Source of the DNA: Ananas comosus
Lineage: Eukaryota > Streptophyta > Magnoliopsida > Poales > Bromeliaceae
Assembly: GCF_001540865.1 (NCBI RefSeq)
Contig: NC_033631.1
Span: 11,866,808 to 11,930,807 of the forward strand
Length of the DNA: 64,000 bases
Direction: 5' to 3'
A model generated the notes under the pieces. It searched no databases. It had not been told where the DNA came from and saw only the letters and a list, made by a program, of their open reading frames with translations. Shown in pieces: positions 1-10,750 of this stretch. The translations under genes were made by a program, and so were the position numbers. How positions within the stretch are numbered: position 1 is the stretch's first letter; each line of letters begins with the position of its first letter.

Positions 1-1351
1 AAATAATTAAAAAATCTTATAGGACGACCATTGAAGTATGGATATATCCGTACAAGCACTATTAATTTTAAAATAAATCATACTGCGATTATTCTGTACA
101 AAATATTCTAAATTATTACACTAATTTTATAGCATTAACAGTTCGATTAAATCGGTTTTAAAGTGATATGATAATGTTTTAAAAAAGCGAAAAAAGTATT
201 TATGCTTTTCCGTTCGTGTCGTCTTACATCAACGTGTCAAATTCATATGGTCATTTTTCGCTGTATATAATAAGTATTATAAAATGCCACTAAAAAAGTA
301 AATTTCAATATTGTATTTTATTATTGTTTATGACTTAAAATATAATATTTCTACTTGCGCATTTGGTGATCTAATTTTTCAGAAAAATTTATTATTGAAA
401 TGCAATTAAATTGGGAGTGCATAATCCTCACTTGTCTCACCACAGTTTTTTAATATAATGCAAAATTCACAAGTCCCCATTATAGCATATTTCAATCTAC
501 ATTTTATCAAAGTATATTTTAAACTATATTTTTCTAACCACTTTTTTTTTTCTTTTTTTTTGTTCTGTTTTTTTTGGGAGAATGTAACCTCACACAAACA
601 AGAAGTGATCTCTCACGCAACGCTTGTGCCGCTCCACGTATACAACAAGAATCTCCACCAAAGTAGGAAAGAGAAAGGTTTTTAATTCCATAAAAAAAGG
701 AAAAAAGAAAAGAGAAAGGCTAGACTAGGGAAACTCTTTGACAAGATAAATATAAAAAATCAAATCGTTAAAGTAATTTGATGTGAGCAGGGTCAAAAGA
801 ACGTCTAATTATACAAATCTCTATAGTTTGTTCATAATAAAATTGAAGGTTCTAAATTTGAGTTTTTTTTTTTATTGTTTAGAAATTTATTCTGATGTCT
901 AACTGCAGGATAAATTATAGATAAGAACTATTTCAAATAATAAGAATAATATTAAGAATTAAGTGAAAAGCTCTTTACCTAGTGAGAAAAGCATGTATGT
1001 CTGAGTCATTAAACCCTGATATGTTCGAATCTCAAAGCAAGAATCTAAGATAATGATTTCTACTCACCCACCTCACTGACGCATCTTAATTTGTGCTCAT
1101 ATTACTTAAACCTTCTCAAACAAGCCATTAAACAATGGCACTCCATTTGTCGTTTGCAATGGAAGCACAAACAAAAATGCTCCAGAATCCGTCACATCAA
1201 TTGTCTCATGTATGACTCACAGCTTCACTTTAAAAGATTCACTTGCATGATAGTTAAAAATGTACTCTCACACATGCTTTGCACATCACATCACATCACA
1301 TCATGATCCTGACCTGCACCAGTAAAGTTGCCGTCCAGCCAATCCGCTGCT
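1..1351. other. A/T-rich intergenic DNA, no gene seen
   Basis: Low-complexity A/T-rich sequence with only short open frames and no splice-supported coding pattern. Near 1025 there is a GTTCGAATC string that resembles a pol III B box, and near 980 an A-box-like stretch, so a decayed SINE relative could lie at about 965-1060. That is too degraded to call. Confidence 0.5.
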
Positions 1352-1369
1352 AACAAAGAGTGCCAAGAA

Positions 1370-1972
1370 CTGACCGTTCCGGGACAAGTGGCAAACAAAA
1401 TTTGATAATTAGCACCGGAGGCCGCTTGTTCGAATTCTAGTTGATTCACATTTTCAGCTAAATTTATTTTTAAATAAAATAAAAAAAAAAACTTCAAAAA
1501 CTCTCATTGTGGTTTTAATTTTTTTCACTTTAGTACCATGTGGTTTATAATGTATCAAGTTAGTACCTTGTGATTTCTCACTTTATCGCTTTAGTACCCT
1601 GTGGTTTAAAGTGTATCAAGTTAGTACCCTGTGGTTTTGCACTTTATCGCTTTAGTATTTTGTGGTTTTAATTTTGTATCAAATTAGTATCCTGTGGTTT
1701 TTTAAACTATAGGATGCTAAAGTGATAAAGTGTGAAACCACACGGTACTAAAATGATAAAGTGCAAAATCATATGGTACTAACTTGATACACTTTAAACC
1801 ACAAGATACTAAAGTGATAAAGTGAAAAACCACAGGATACTAACTTGATACACTTTAAACCATTGGGTACTGAAATAAAAAAAATGTGAAATCACAGGAA
1901 AGATTTTTAAAGTTTTTTCTAAAATAAACGAAGCGGATAGCGTGCTACCTATCTCTCTAAAAAAAAAAAACA
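1370..1972 (+). mobile_element. tRNA-derived SINE, interrupted by a MITE
   Basis: The element starts near GACCGTTCC, carries the A-box-like AGTGGCAAAC and a clear B box TTGTTCGAATTC, and ends with GTAGC-type GCGTGCTACC followed by an A run. It is bracketed by a perfect 18-bp direct repeat, AACAAAGAGTGCCAAGAA, at 1352-1369 and 1973-1990, the target-site duplication of retrotransposition. The body matches the other SINE copies in this window. A second element, at 1484-1919, splits it between the B box and the 3' end. The duplication and the structure are seen directly; the tRNA-derived class is inferred from the box spacing. Confidence 0.85.
1484..1919. mobile_element. Palindromic MITE nested inside the SINE
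   Basis: The element is about 436 bp and folds back on itself. The left half repeats units like TTAGTACCCTGTGGTTT plus TGTATCAAG, and the right half carries their reverse complements (CCACAGGATACTAACTTG). The termini are inverted copies of an AAAAAACTTCAAAAA-type sequence. It is flanked by the 9-bp direct repeat TAAAATAAA at 1475-1483 and 1920-1928, which is single-copy in intact SINE relatives. A 9-bp duplication fits Mutator-like elements, but the A/T-rich site makes the exact borders uncertain. No coding capacity. A sister copy lies at 58629-58987. Confidence 0.75.
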
Positions 1973-1990
1973 AACAAAGAGTGCCAAGAA

Positions 1991-3355
1991 TCTCCAAATC
2001 TCCTACTTTTTATGAACAGCAATGGCTACAGCTACCTTATAATATTATCTTATTTTTTATTTTATTTTTTTTGGTCGATACAGTGCAAAATTGGCTCGCT
2101 GAATTGGCGATAGACATTAGATAGAGACCCTCTATGCACATGAGGTGGGCTCCCTATTGTGCGATGCTCATCTTCTCAGCAAGCCGAATCCACAACATGA
2201 TTGAAAACCTACAGTAGAGAACTCAAAAAGTATTTTTTTTTTTTATGGGTTATAAAAGTTTTAGTAAATATAATGTAGATAGTTTAAATTGATTATGCAT
2301 ACAAACTACAACATTGGATAAATTTATCATTATTTTGATAATTCATCAGAAACTTTCTATAAGAGACTCACAGCATTTTTCCTTTTTTTTTTTTTTCTTC
2401 CTTTGGTTAGAAAAAACATTGTGCTTTCCAAAAGATAAGAAAGGAAGATAACAAATATATCAAAAAGGATTTAATCACATCATATATGGTTACTTTTTGA
2501 GGCAAGGAAAATACAAAAGGACATGCATTATTGGAAGATATTTATTTTTCATATCAAATATCTGGGAGATTCTATAAAGAGAAATGCTGCTTATACACCT
2601 ACTAAAAATAGGGTGTAAAATTTAAACCCAACCATCGAAAGTTTAGACACTTTTTTAAATTTTTAATATTGAAAATATGTTGATAAAATTAGTGTAAAAA
2701 TAAGAGGCCCCTGAATTATTTTTTAAATGTAACTTCTATCCAAGGTCCATCCATAGTCCCTCCTTAGGAATACGACGAAAATTTAAAAATTTTCTTGATA
2801 ATTCTTACAGCTTAAAGTTGAAAGCAGTTTAACAGATATATAATACACACACAACAAGAATAAGTAAAGTGTGCCTAAAGCACAGAGAATGTTCTTTCGA
2901 ATTAACATGAATATGAGAATAAAAAAAATAAAAAGTTCAACATGCAGCTGATTCTTTGTAACAACTGATAGATTAGTCCTAATTAACTCCCCAGAAGAAC
3001 ACAAACTATCACATTTTCTCAAATTTAATACCTGTATTTGTATTTCAAATGATATTTGCTTCCCTAATTGTACATTATCTTGCACTGTTTCCACCAACAG
3101 ATATATATGAATCCATACAAAAGTTCCATGGCATTATGACGATACATTGAGCAGGGGCGAAAGTAATAGACGTTGATATGGAGCCAGCCATAATACGAGC
3201 AACAAAATGCTATACAAAACTTAAACAAAGAGTTGTCGCCAAATAATCTGACCACTAAGTCTGAGAAAGAGAATTCTCTCGATAGTCGAATGAGTAGTTT
3301 TTGCTTGCTTTATCTTTGTTTCTGACCAAATTGGCACCGACTCGAAACTCTAAAG
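1991..3355. other. Intergenic DNA, nothing recognised
   Basis: A/T-rich sequence with poly(T)/poly(A) runs. Short open frames at 2783-3255 on the minus strand have no splice sites or family resemblance and look accidental. Its right end probably holds the 3' UTR of the minus-strand gene that stops at 3356. Confidence 0.4.
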
Positions 3356-4645
3356 TCATTCACCAAATAGGTCTGCGCGAGTCGGGATAACTGGAACAAG
3401 ATAGTTTCCAAAGGGAGAGTCAAAGCTTCTATAATTCCCGAGACATCCTTCTAGCTGTGCTTGAGCCACGGCGAATTTCTTGGCCTGTTGAACTCTCGAA
3501 TCCACCTGAACAGCAGGACTCTCTGGAACCTGCACATACAAAGCCGGTAACAAACGATACTCAAAAGATAGAACAAAGAAGATTGTCAGCAACGAGTTTA
3601 AGGAGGTAAACACATACTGAGGAGTGATGTGGGGATGTTACTATTTTATCAACCGGAGTTTGTGAGGAATTATTCCTGCATTAATGAAAGAAAATGGGAA
3701 ATTAAAGAGAAAATCATTGTTTGGGCATTAATGGAACAAGTTGAATGGGGTTAAGTTTATGACATAATAGTCTTGATTTATTCCATAGAGAAGTCCTAAA
3801 AATCGTGATTTTGAAGATGCTCCGTTTCATCCGTGAGGTTATTATCACATCCTTAACAATTGGGAGTCACTTTTCGACTACTTTTCATGCCTATCCACAG
3901 ACAACTAACAAATGCTCCCGAAGTAAAACAGGAGGAGATTTACTCGATAAGTTACGCGAGCATCCTACTCACACATAACAGCAAAAGAAATGCATTTGAA
4001 AGGTAGATATTGCTTATTGAAGGAGTAAGAAAAAACAAATTTGGAAGTCGAATCACGAAGAGTAAACTAAGCCTCTGAAATTAATTCCTGCAACAGTTCT
4101 AATCTGTTCATGGTGCAGAAAAATGATACAAGTTCTCACAAAACTCATGACAGCTTCCGCCGCCTAAATTACTTTACATAAACATAAACAATTGTTATCA
4201 GAAGCACTTCGCAAGAATCCGCTTCGCATATGATAACATGCTAATATGCATGCATTCATGCTCCGAGTTTATCAACATGCGTAAATGCTCGTGTTCTGGT
4301 GTTCACGAGCAAAGCCATGATTGCGTTTTCAATTCCGATTCCAATTGGGAACAAACACAGCCTCAGAATCCAAAGCACAAAAACATCACTGCTTATGCGT
4401 ATTCAATCAACAAAAAGGGTAGTATAGGCCCCATGTTCATTGTTCAATCAACATGCTTCGTTTTCGATCACTAATTGCTAGCGAGTAACAAATTATATAC
4501 ACAAAATCCAAAGTTTACACACCATTTCCCTTCCTAAACTCATCAAAGTTTCATTTTTCACCCTAAACTCATCAAAGCTCAAAACCCTAATTTTGCTCTC
4601 TTACCGGTTCGGCTCGATCTTCCTTTTCTTCGGCGCGGATTCCAT
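3356..4645 (-). CDS. Small nuclear-type plant protein of unknown function (3 exons)
   Basis: The model joins exons 4645-4605, 3675-3618 and 3529-3356 on the minus strand; every intron is GT-AG and the phases agree, giving 90 residues. The first exon encodes MESAPKKRKIEPNR, whose PKKRK is a textbook monopartite nuclear localisation signal. The last exon carries a conserved-looking block with VQQAKKFAVAQAQLEGC, FDSPFGNYLVPVIPTRADL and a C-terminal FGE. I have the impression of a short plant-wide family with this ending but cannot name it. The second exon is a Ser/Thr-rich linker. The ATG lies just downstream of an AAACCCTAA telo-box-like string (about 4580-4590 lies in the intron), typical of housekeeping plant genes. 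Function unknown; a nuclear location is inferred only from the basic motif. Confidence 0.7.
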
Positions 4646-5021
4646 CGACCTAAAATTAGCGGCGGTGGCCTTCGATTCGCCGTTCATATATATAATAAAT
4701 ATAAATAAATAGTTCACAGCCCAATTAAACACCCATTTTGGATAATGGGCCCAATTTAACTAGTGAGGCCCAATTTAGAGTTGTGGAGTTGCAGCGTAAA
4801 TGGCACGTTAAAGCGTCTGCGTACGTTTTGGGTGAAATTCTGAACCACATCTAAACTAAATTATGTGTTTTGATCCAGAAATATTGAATTCAGGGTCTAA
4901 TTTCTGATAGCCAATGAACCCAAACTAGATTGCTCTGTGGGTTCGACCTGAGTTCATCCGCTGAGGCCTAAAAGTCTGTTTAGCCCTGCTATATACTTCT
5001 TCTTTTTTCACCTTTTTTGAG

Positions 5022-5072
5022 AAAAAGGTAGCGTGCTATCCGCTTCATTCATTTCAAAAATGAACTTGGAGG
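5022..5072 (-). mobile_element. SINE 3'-end fragment
   Basis: GAGAAAAAGGTAGCGTGC then TATCCGCTTCATTC, followed by a short inverted CATTTC/GAAATG-like pairing, matches the 3' end of the SINE family described at 1370, 38236, 39631 and 58225, in minus orientation. The B-box part is absent, so this copy is truncated. Confidence 0.55.
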
Positions 5073-5827
5073 CATTGTGTTTATACTTTAAACTCCAACT
5101 TTAGAGGCATTGTGTATAACTACGGCAATGGCACTGCCCATATTATTTTTTCTAAAAAAAAAAGAAAGAAAAAAGTACCGAGGCATATAGGATTTGACAT
5201 CGCCACTATTTTTTATGTGCCACCATGCGATGATAAAGTAATTAAAATCGTGATACTAGTAACATTCTGCAGAAAAAGCTGAGTACTGTACTATAATCAT
5301 GCGATGATAAATAAAACGGTGCTTAAGTTTTCTAGTTTTTTTTTTTTTTTTTTTTCTCTAGAAAACACAAGCTATACACATAATATGAAGCATTTAGAGA
5401 AATGGTCACCAAAAACAAAACCGTACATAGAGTTACATTATTGTTGCTGATCAAGACGCACTAAGCTAAATAAACATAACAATTCCACCGGCCTATTTCT
5501 AAAAAGGCCACTTCTAGCTGATGGGAAAATACATCTTGATTTTGCCTGGCCCGAGTGATGCCAAGTGTGACGTGAGTACATAGACCACTAATAAAAAAAA
5601 AAAAAAAAGAAGAGCCGAACAAATCCACTAGCTTTACCTATTGCTCGAATTCCCTTCATTGGATAGAATAATAGAGTATCATTATATGGTATGGTGTTTA
5701 TTATAATTTTATAACAACATCTGAGCTTGTGACCTAATCCTATTGTTGAAGGGGAAGTTGATGATGATGGTGATGGTTCTCTCCCAAATTAAGTCACTCG
5801 TCCATCATCCTGATATTTTTATTTTAG

Positions 5828-5870
5828 AATAGGCAGCGCACTATCTGCTTCATTCATTGAATAGATGAAC
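5828..5870 (-). mobile_element. Degraded SINE 3'-end fragment
   Basis: AATAGGCAGCGCACTATCTGC followed by TTCATTCATTG resembles the GTAGCACGCTACC plus TTCGTTTATT end of the SINE family with several substitutions. No boxes or flanking duplication are visible. Confidence 0.35.
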
Positions 5871-7218
5871 TAGACTATAATGGTGAGGCAACTAGGGTCT
5901 TGGAAGAATCAGAAGGAGATTAAAAAGAAGATGCAAAAAAAAAAAAAAAAAAAGACACTAGTGCCGTTGGAGGAGGATTTCCCAAGAAATCATCTTGATG
6001 TTTTCTGGTGGGATTATGATGTAATAATAACTTGGCAATGCTTCCCATTATAACTAAAGAAAATTAGCAAGTGATCGTGTCATTTAATAATTAATAATGC
6101 GCGCGTATTTTAGTTGTTGTGCGCACTAATTTTTACACATCACTAATATTTACCTCACTAGTCGCCTTACTTATTTGCTTTGAGTCACAAGTATCTTTAA
6201 TAGAGCTTTAAATTACAGTGGTTGTAGTTTTGTTGAGTATAAAATATAAAAATATTATTTTTTAATAACTTAAGTTATTGTAGAACAATAATTATTTCAT
6301 ATAGTTTAGTATATAGTTTAGTATAATATCAGAGTAAGAGGTTATTCCGTTCTCTGGTTGCTTAATTAATTAAAGACACTACCCACCACAGATTAAGTTG
6401 GATTTAGCATATACTGAATCTAGCTCAAATAAAAAGTACACTAATTAAAATAAATTTAAAGACTTAATTGTGATCATCTTTTATTATTTTATAAACTGCA
6501 GAGGTATTAATTGGTAAGATAAAAGATGGAAGAAATTGATAGCACATTTTGAGCCTTAACTTGAGCTACTTAACATTCCTTAGCTATTTAGGCCCATATA
6601 TGGGGATGGTAAAAAAGACCCACACAAGAGAGAGAGACTCACGGGCAACAACAACAACAAAGGAAACAGAACAAGAAAGTAACTGTAGCAACAAAAAAAA
6701 TAATAAAGAAATAATATTATCCTCAATGATATGTTAAGAATTTTTTTTAGCTACAGTGCATGATGTGCGACAATAATTTAGAGACGGTTGATTATTTGCT
6801 GGTTGGATGCGTAATCAGTAGATTTTTCATATATAACATTTTAGAAGATAGGCACATTTCAGGATCTGAGATGGAGGTCAAGAGTATTTAAGAGTTTCTT
6901 GTTACCGCCGCCAAGGGATAGCTACGAGGGATCTAACCAAAAATTAAAAACCCCTAGCTAACAGGAGAATAGAACCAGAACAACTGAAGCTCACTATTCC
7001 AAAATTATATTATTATTGTTCTTTCCCAAAACTCCCAAAAATTCCTTAAAAAAGAGAAATGCTCTCACCCCTCCTACAAAAGAAACATGTGTACGTACAT
7101 AGTAGTCACCTTGTGAACCCAATCTCCCCCCCAACTTCAACCCGTGATCTCCCTTAAATTCCACTCCCATTCTACAAAAACCAACTCCCTCTATCCCTTT
7201 CTATTATTCCACTCCCTC

Positions 7219-9987
7219 ATGGCCATGTCTATGTACAAGTCCTTCATTGTTTCATCATCAATTCTCCTCTTCCTCTTCCTCTTCGGCTCCGTCCACGGCC
7301 TTTCGCGCACGAACACGCTCCGACCGGGTCGAAACCCGCCGCGGGAGCCGTTTCCGGCTAATGCGACCGAGACCCAGTTGGTGGAACTGCAGTTCATGAG
7401 ATGGGTCAGGTTCATTGGTGGACTCAAGCACAGTGTGTTCAAAAGAGCACTCAACAAGGCGTTCCCTTCTTACACTTTAACTGTGGACAAGAACCCTTCT
7501 TTGGGGGACTTCACCTCAATCCAAGATGCAATAGATTCACTCCCCTTTATCAATCTACTGAGGGTCGTGATCAAAGTTAATCCCGGCATTTACGCGTGAG
7601 TCATATCACACACATGCTTATCAACCAACTGCTTAAGTAGATGAATTTTTATTTATAATCTTTTCTGTCAGTGCACATGACATGATTCATATATATGATA
7701 TCCACTGTACGCACGAGCAGACCAAATTCTATCGAATTGGTCTTCTATTACTTTTCTTTTTTTCAATTTTTAAATTTTGTGCGTGTATAGGGAGAAGGTG
7801 AGTATATCACCTATGAGAGCATTTATAACAATAGAGGGAGCAGGAGCGGATAAAACGGTGATACAATGGGGAGACACTGCGGACACAATTGGGCCCAGAG
7901 GCCAACCCATTGGAACATACAACTCCGCGTCTTTTGCTGTGAACGCCCCTTTCTTTCTCGCAAAAAATATTACTTTCAAGGTAAATAAAATTATATTCAT
8001 TCATTAAATTCACATAACACATTTTGTCATTATTTGTTTTTTCCTCCTTTATATGCTCAAATTAACAACAAACTTTTAAGCTTATAAAGAGTGGTCGATC
8101 GTTTTAATCATTTATCCCATACTCTTTTCACGATCAAGGAAAACGTGTTTTAGAAGAGACATCAGGACATTCTGCTCTGATATTATATAAAGTAGTTGTT
8201 TCTTAAAAGAACTTAACGCTTTTCCAAAGTTATATTTTATTTTATGTAATCTTTAACACAATATGTATATATTTTTATATATAATGTTAGAACACTACCC
8301 CCGTACCGGCGCCAGGAGCAATGGGGAAGCAAGCGGTGGCGTTCAGAGTATCGGGTGATAACGCGGCCTTCGTTGGTTGTAAGTTTCTCGGTGCGCAGGA
8401 CACTCTCTATGATCACATTGGGAGGCATTACTACAAGGATTGTTATATCGAAGGCTCGGTCGACTTCATCTTCGGAAATGCTCTCTCCTTTTTTGAGGTT
8501 CGTATCTCCGCAACTTCATTTCATTCTACTACGGAAACTTTCTTGTATAATTTTGATTTCAGTTTGAAGATGTTGGATAGCAATTCAGGTTTGCAGATCA
8601 TGTTTGTATTAGACAATCATAGTTTTGCGTGTTATAAGTTCCGTAAATGCAACTGCATGGACCCAACCACATCGCGACTCGCTGAGTATTGCGTTAGATG
8701 CTTCTACAAACTGTTGCTGTGCACTCTGATGGGGATCGCAGTTCCGATCGAATTGAATTACGATTTTTCTTTGTAATTTGTGCCTAGCTAGTTTATTGTG
8801 TCATGTGTAAAATTGTTCACATTGGAATGTTGATGTCCCTAATGGTTCATACTGTGAAAATGGATGCCCCCACATTTTTGTGTACTTAGGATAAACAGGG
8901 AAAAAGATGCCATATTGTGTCAGTTAATGCTTGGAATGTCTGAGTCAGTGAAGCCCCAAAAGAATATTCAAACAGAGAGAATAAAAAACTTGATTAATAA
9001 ACAAAGAAGTATGGTCAAGGACTATGATAAAATCAATGTTTATTCCTAAATCCTGAGGTTAAACCTGTTTGATTCGTTGTCTTTGCACTGAAATGCGTAC
9101 GTATGTTGTTTTCCAACCAAAAAAGCATTTAGGAGTCAACCGTAGCTTGTGCTTATCTGTTTGCAGGGGTGTCACTTGCACGCGATCGCAGAGAGGTACG
9201 GGGCAGTGACAGCTCAGAACCGGATGAGCGGAGCGGAGGACACAGGGTTCAGCTTTGTTAACTGTAAGGTGACGGGGTCGGGGGCTCTCTACCTGGGCCG
9301 CGCCTGGGGCAACTTCTCCCGCGTCGTCTTCGCCTACACCTACATGGACGACATCATCCTCCCCCGTGGCTGGTACAACTGGGGCGACCCCAGCCGCGAA
9401 ACGTGAGTTTAAAATTGTCCCCTTTGTTGTCGCTACTTACGCAGTCCGCGGCACAAGGATAGTATCTATTCGTTTGTATATCTAAGAAGCCAGGGATCAA
9501 GCCTCAATTTTAAACCGCAAAGAGTAGAGATTAAACTCCCGACCTTGCTAAAACTGCTATTTTCGAAATAAATTATATTTTACCATGTTAGCATAACACC
9601 ATCCAATTTTATCAGCAAAAAAAATTTGATTGAAACAATAATGTAAGAAAATATAAGAATCAAATAGCAAAAAAATGTAAATTCTATACCAACCTACGAA
9701 CAGTTAAACACTAAAAGCTACACAAAATTTCTAAAAGACAAAAAGGCATGCACAATCAATTAGATTGCTTAGCATGATATCGTGCCTAATGTAAATACTA
9801 GGTGTGTAAGCTTATATACTCTTGTCAAATTCATCGCAGGACGGTGTTCTACGGTCAATACAAATGCATCGGCCCCGGAGCGAACTTTGCGGGGAGAGTA
9901 TCGTGGGCGAGAGAGCTCACTGACGAGGAAGCAAAGCCCTTCATTTCCATGAGCTTCATCGACGGTTCCGAGTGGATCAGATTTTGA
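7219..9987 (+). CDS. PME53: Pectinesterase, PME53-like, type II (5 exons)
   Basis: Exons 7219-7595, 7791-7980, 8291-8497, 9167-9402 and 9840-9987 join in phase to 385 residues. I chose the ATG at 7219 (MAMSMYKS) because it begins a hydrophobic signal peptide; in-frame Mets at 7225 and 7231 are alternatives. The family demethylesterifies cell-wall homogalacturonan. Catalytic signatures are visible: KQAVAFR and GAQDTLYDH (transition-state glutamines), SVDFIFGN (catalytic Asp) and YLGRAWG (substrate Arg). There is no N-terminal PMEI inhibitor domain, so this is the secreted short type. The blocks [17 protein letters not shown] and [14 protein letters not shown] and the ending DGSEWIRF resemble Arabidopsis PME53 (from memory). 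The product is expected to be secreted to the apoplast and the gene looks intact. Confidence 0.93.
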
Positions 9988-10750
9988 TACAATTTCTCTC
10001 TTTCTCGCTCTCTCCCAGTTGAAAAGTAGTTAAAGAAAGAAATTGAACTGCTTTCGCGAAATAAAATTGCATGTATATCTTGTACATCCCCTAATCTTTG
10101 TACTCATTTGATGAAATTTGTCCTGCTAACAACTCCAATAAGAAATTAAATACAAAAATAAAGGTTCAGCTGAGTTATATTGAAAAGAATGGATGGGTTT
10201 GATATTGAGCACGAACCCACTAAATCTGAAAATAGAATTAGAGCTGTAGTGTGGGTCAGGTTTGGTTCGGCTCAGCTTGATCCGGGCTCGAGCCTAACAT
10301 TAGCTCTCAGGCTAAGAAAGGCCCAGTCCATGTTCAACCCAATCCGTTATTGTAATATATTATTAATTATTTAAACAGTATTTTAAAGGAAATAATATAA
10401 AATTGCACGAATATAAAGTTTGCCACGTGTCAAACTGTTATTAGATCCTGTGATCTTAGAAAGGAGAGATTTACATTGTTCGCAGGGACACCGGAACACA
10501 CACTTTGGCACAGGCGATAAGACCGTTGAGACCACGAATTCCCAACGGTCGAATAGAGAGAGATTCGAAATTTAAACGGTCACCTACTCCGAATCAACGA
10601 TCCTTTCCCTCTAATCTCCATTCTATTTCTCACTCCTCGCAAAGAAGTGAATGATTATAGCAATTTCTCAGCATTTTCTTTGCTAAATGTAAAGGAGGAT
10701 TCGTGGGATTAAATTTGCAGATCATAAAAAAAAAAAAAGAAGCGTTTTTG
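9988..10750. promoter_or_regulatory. Pectinesterase 3' region and upstream region of the two-TM gene
   Basis: After the pectinesterase stop comes an A/T-rich 3' UTR-like stretch. Between 10522 and 10580 there are three AACGG cores, on either strand: CCGTT at 10523-10527, AACGG at 10544-10548 inside CCCAACGGTC, and AACGG at 10575-10579. Clustered AACGG is the core of the M-specific activator element bound by MYB3R factors in G2/M genes. The cluster lies about 170-230 bp before the next ATG, a plausible promoter position. Match to the full consensus is imperfect. Confidence 0.45.

Larger units (their letters stand above)
4646..7218. other. Intergenic DNA upstream of the pectinesterase
   Basis: A/T-rich DNA with homopolymer tracts (poly(T) near 5339-5355, poly(A) near 5594 and 5937) and two SINE 3'-end fragments listed separately. 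No supported exon. The last few hundred bases, rich in CT/AC stretches, probably hold the pectinesterase promoter and leader; no TATA box could be assigned with confidence. Confidence 0.4.

Noticed and set aside
1500..1900. Regular short repeats resembling a CRISPR array
   Set aside because: The units are in inverted halves with no unique spacers, and the locus is a plant nuclear MITE.
8321..8776. Extended frame beyond pectinesterase exon 3
   Set aside because: It runs into the intron after the GAG|GTTCGT donor; the family sequence resumes at 9167.
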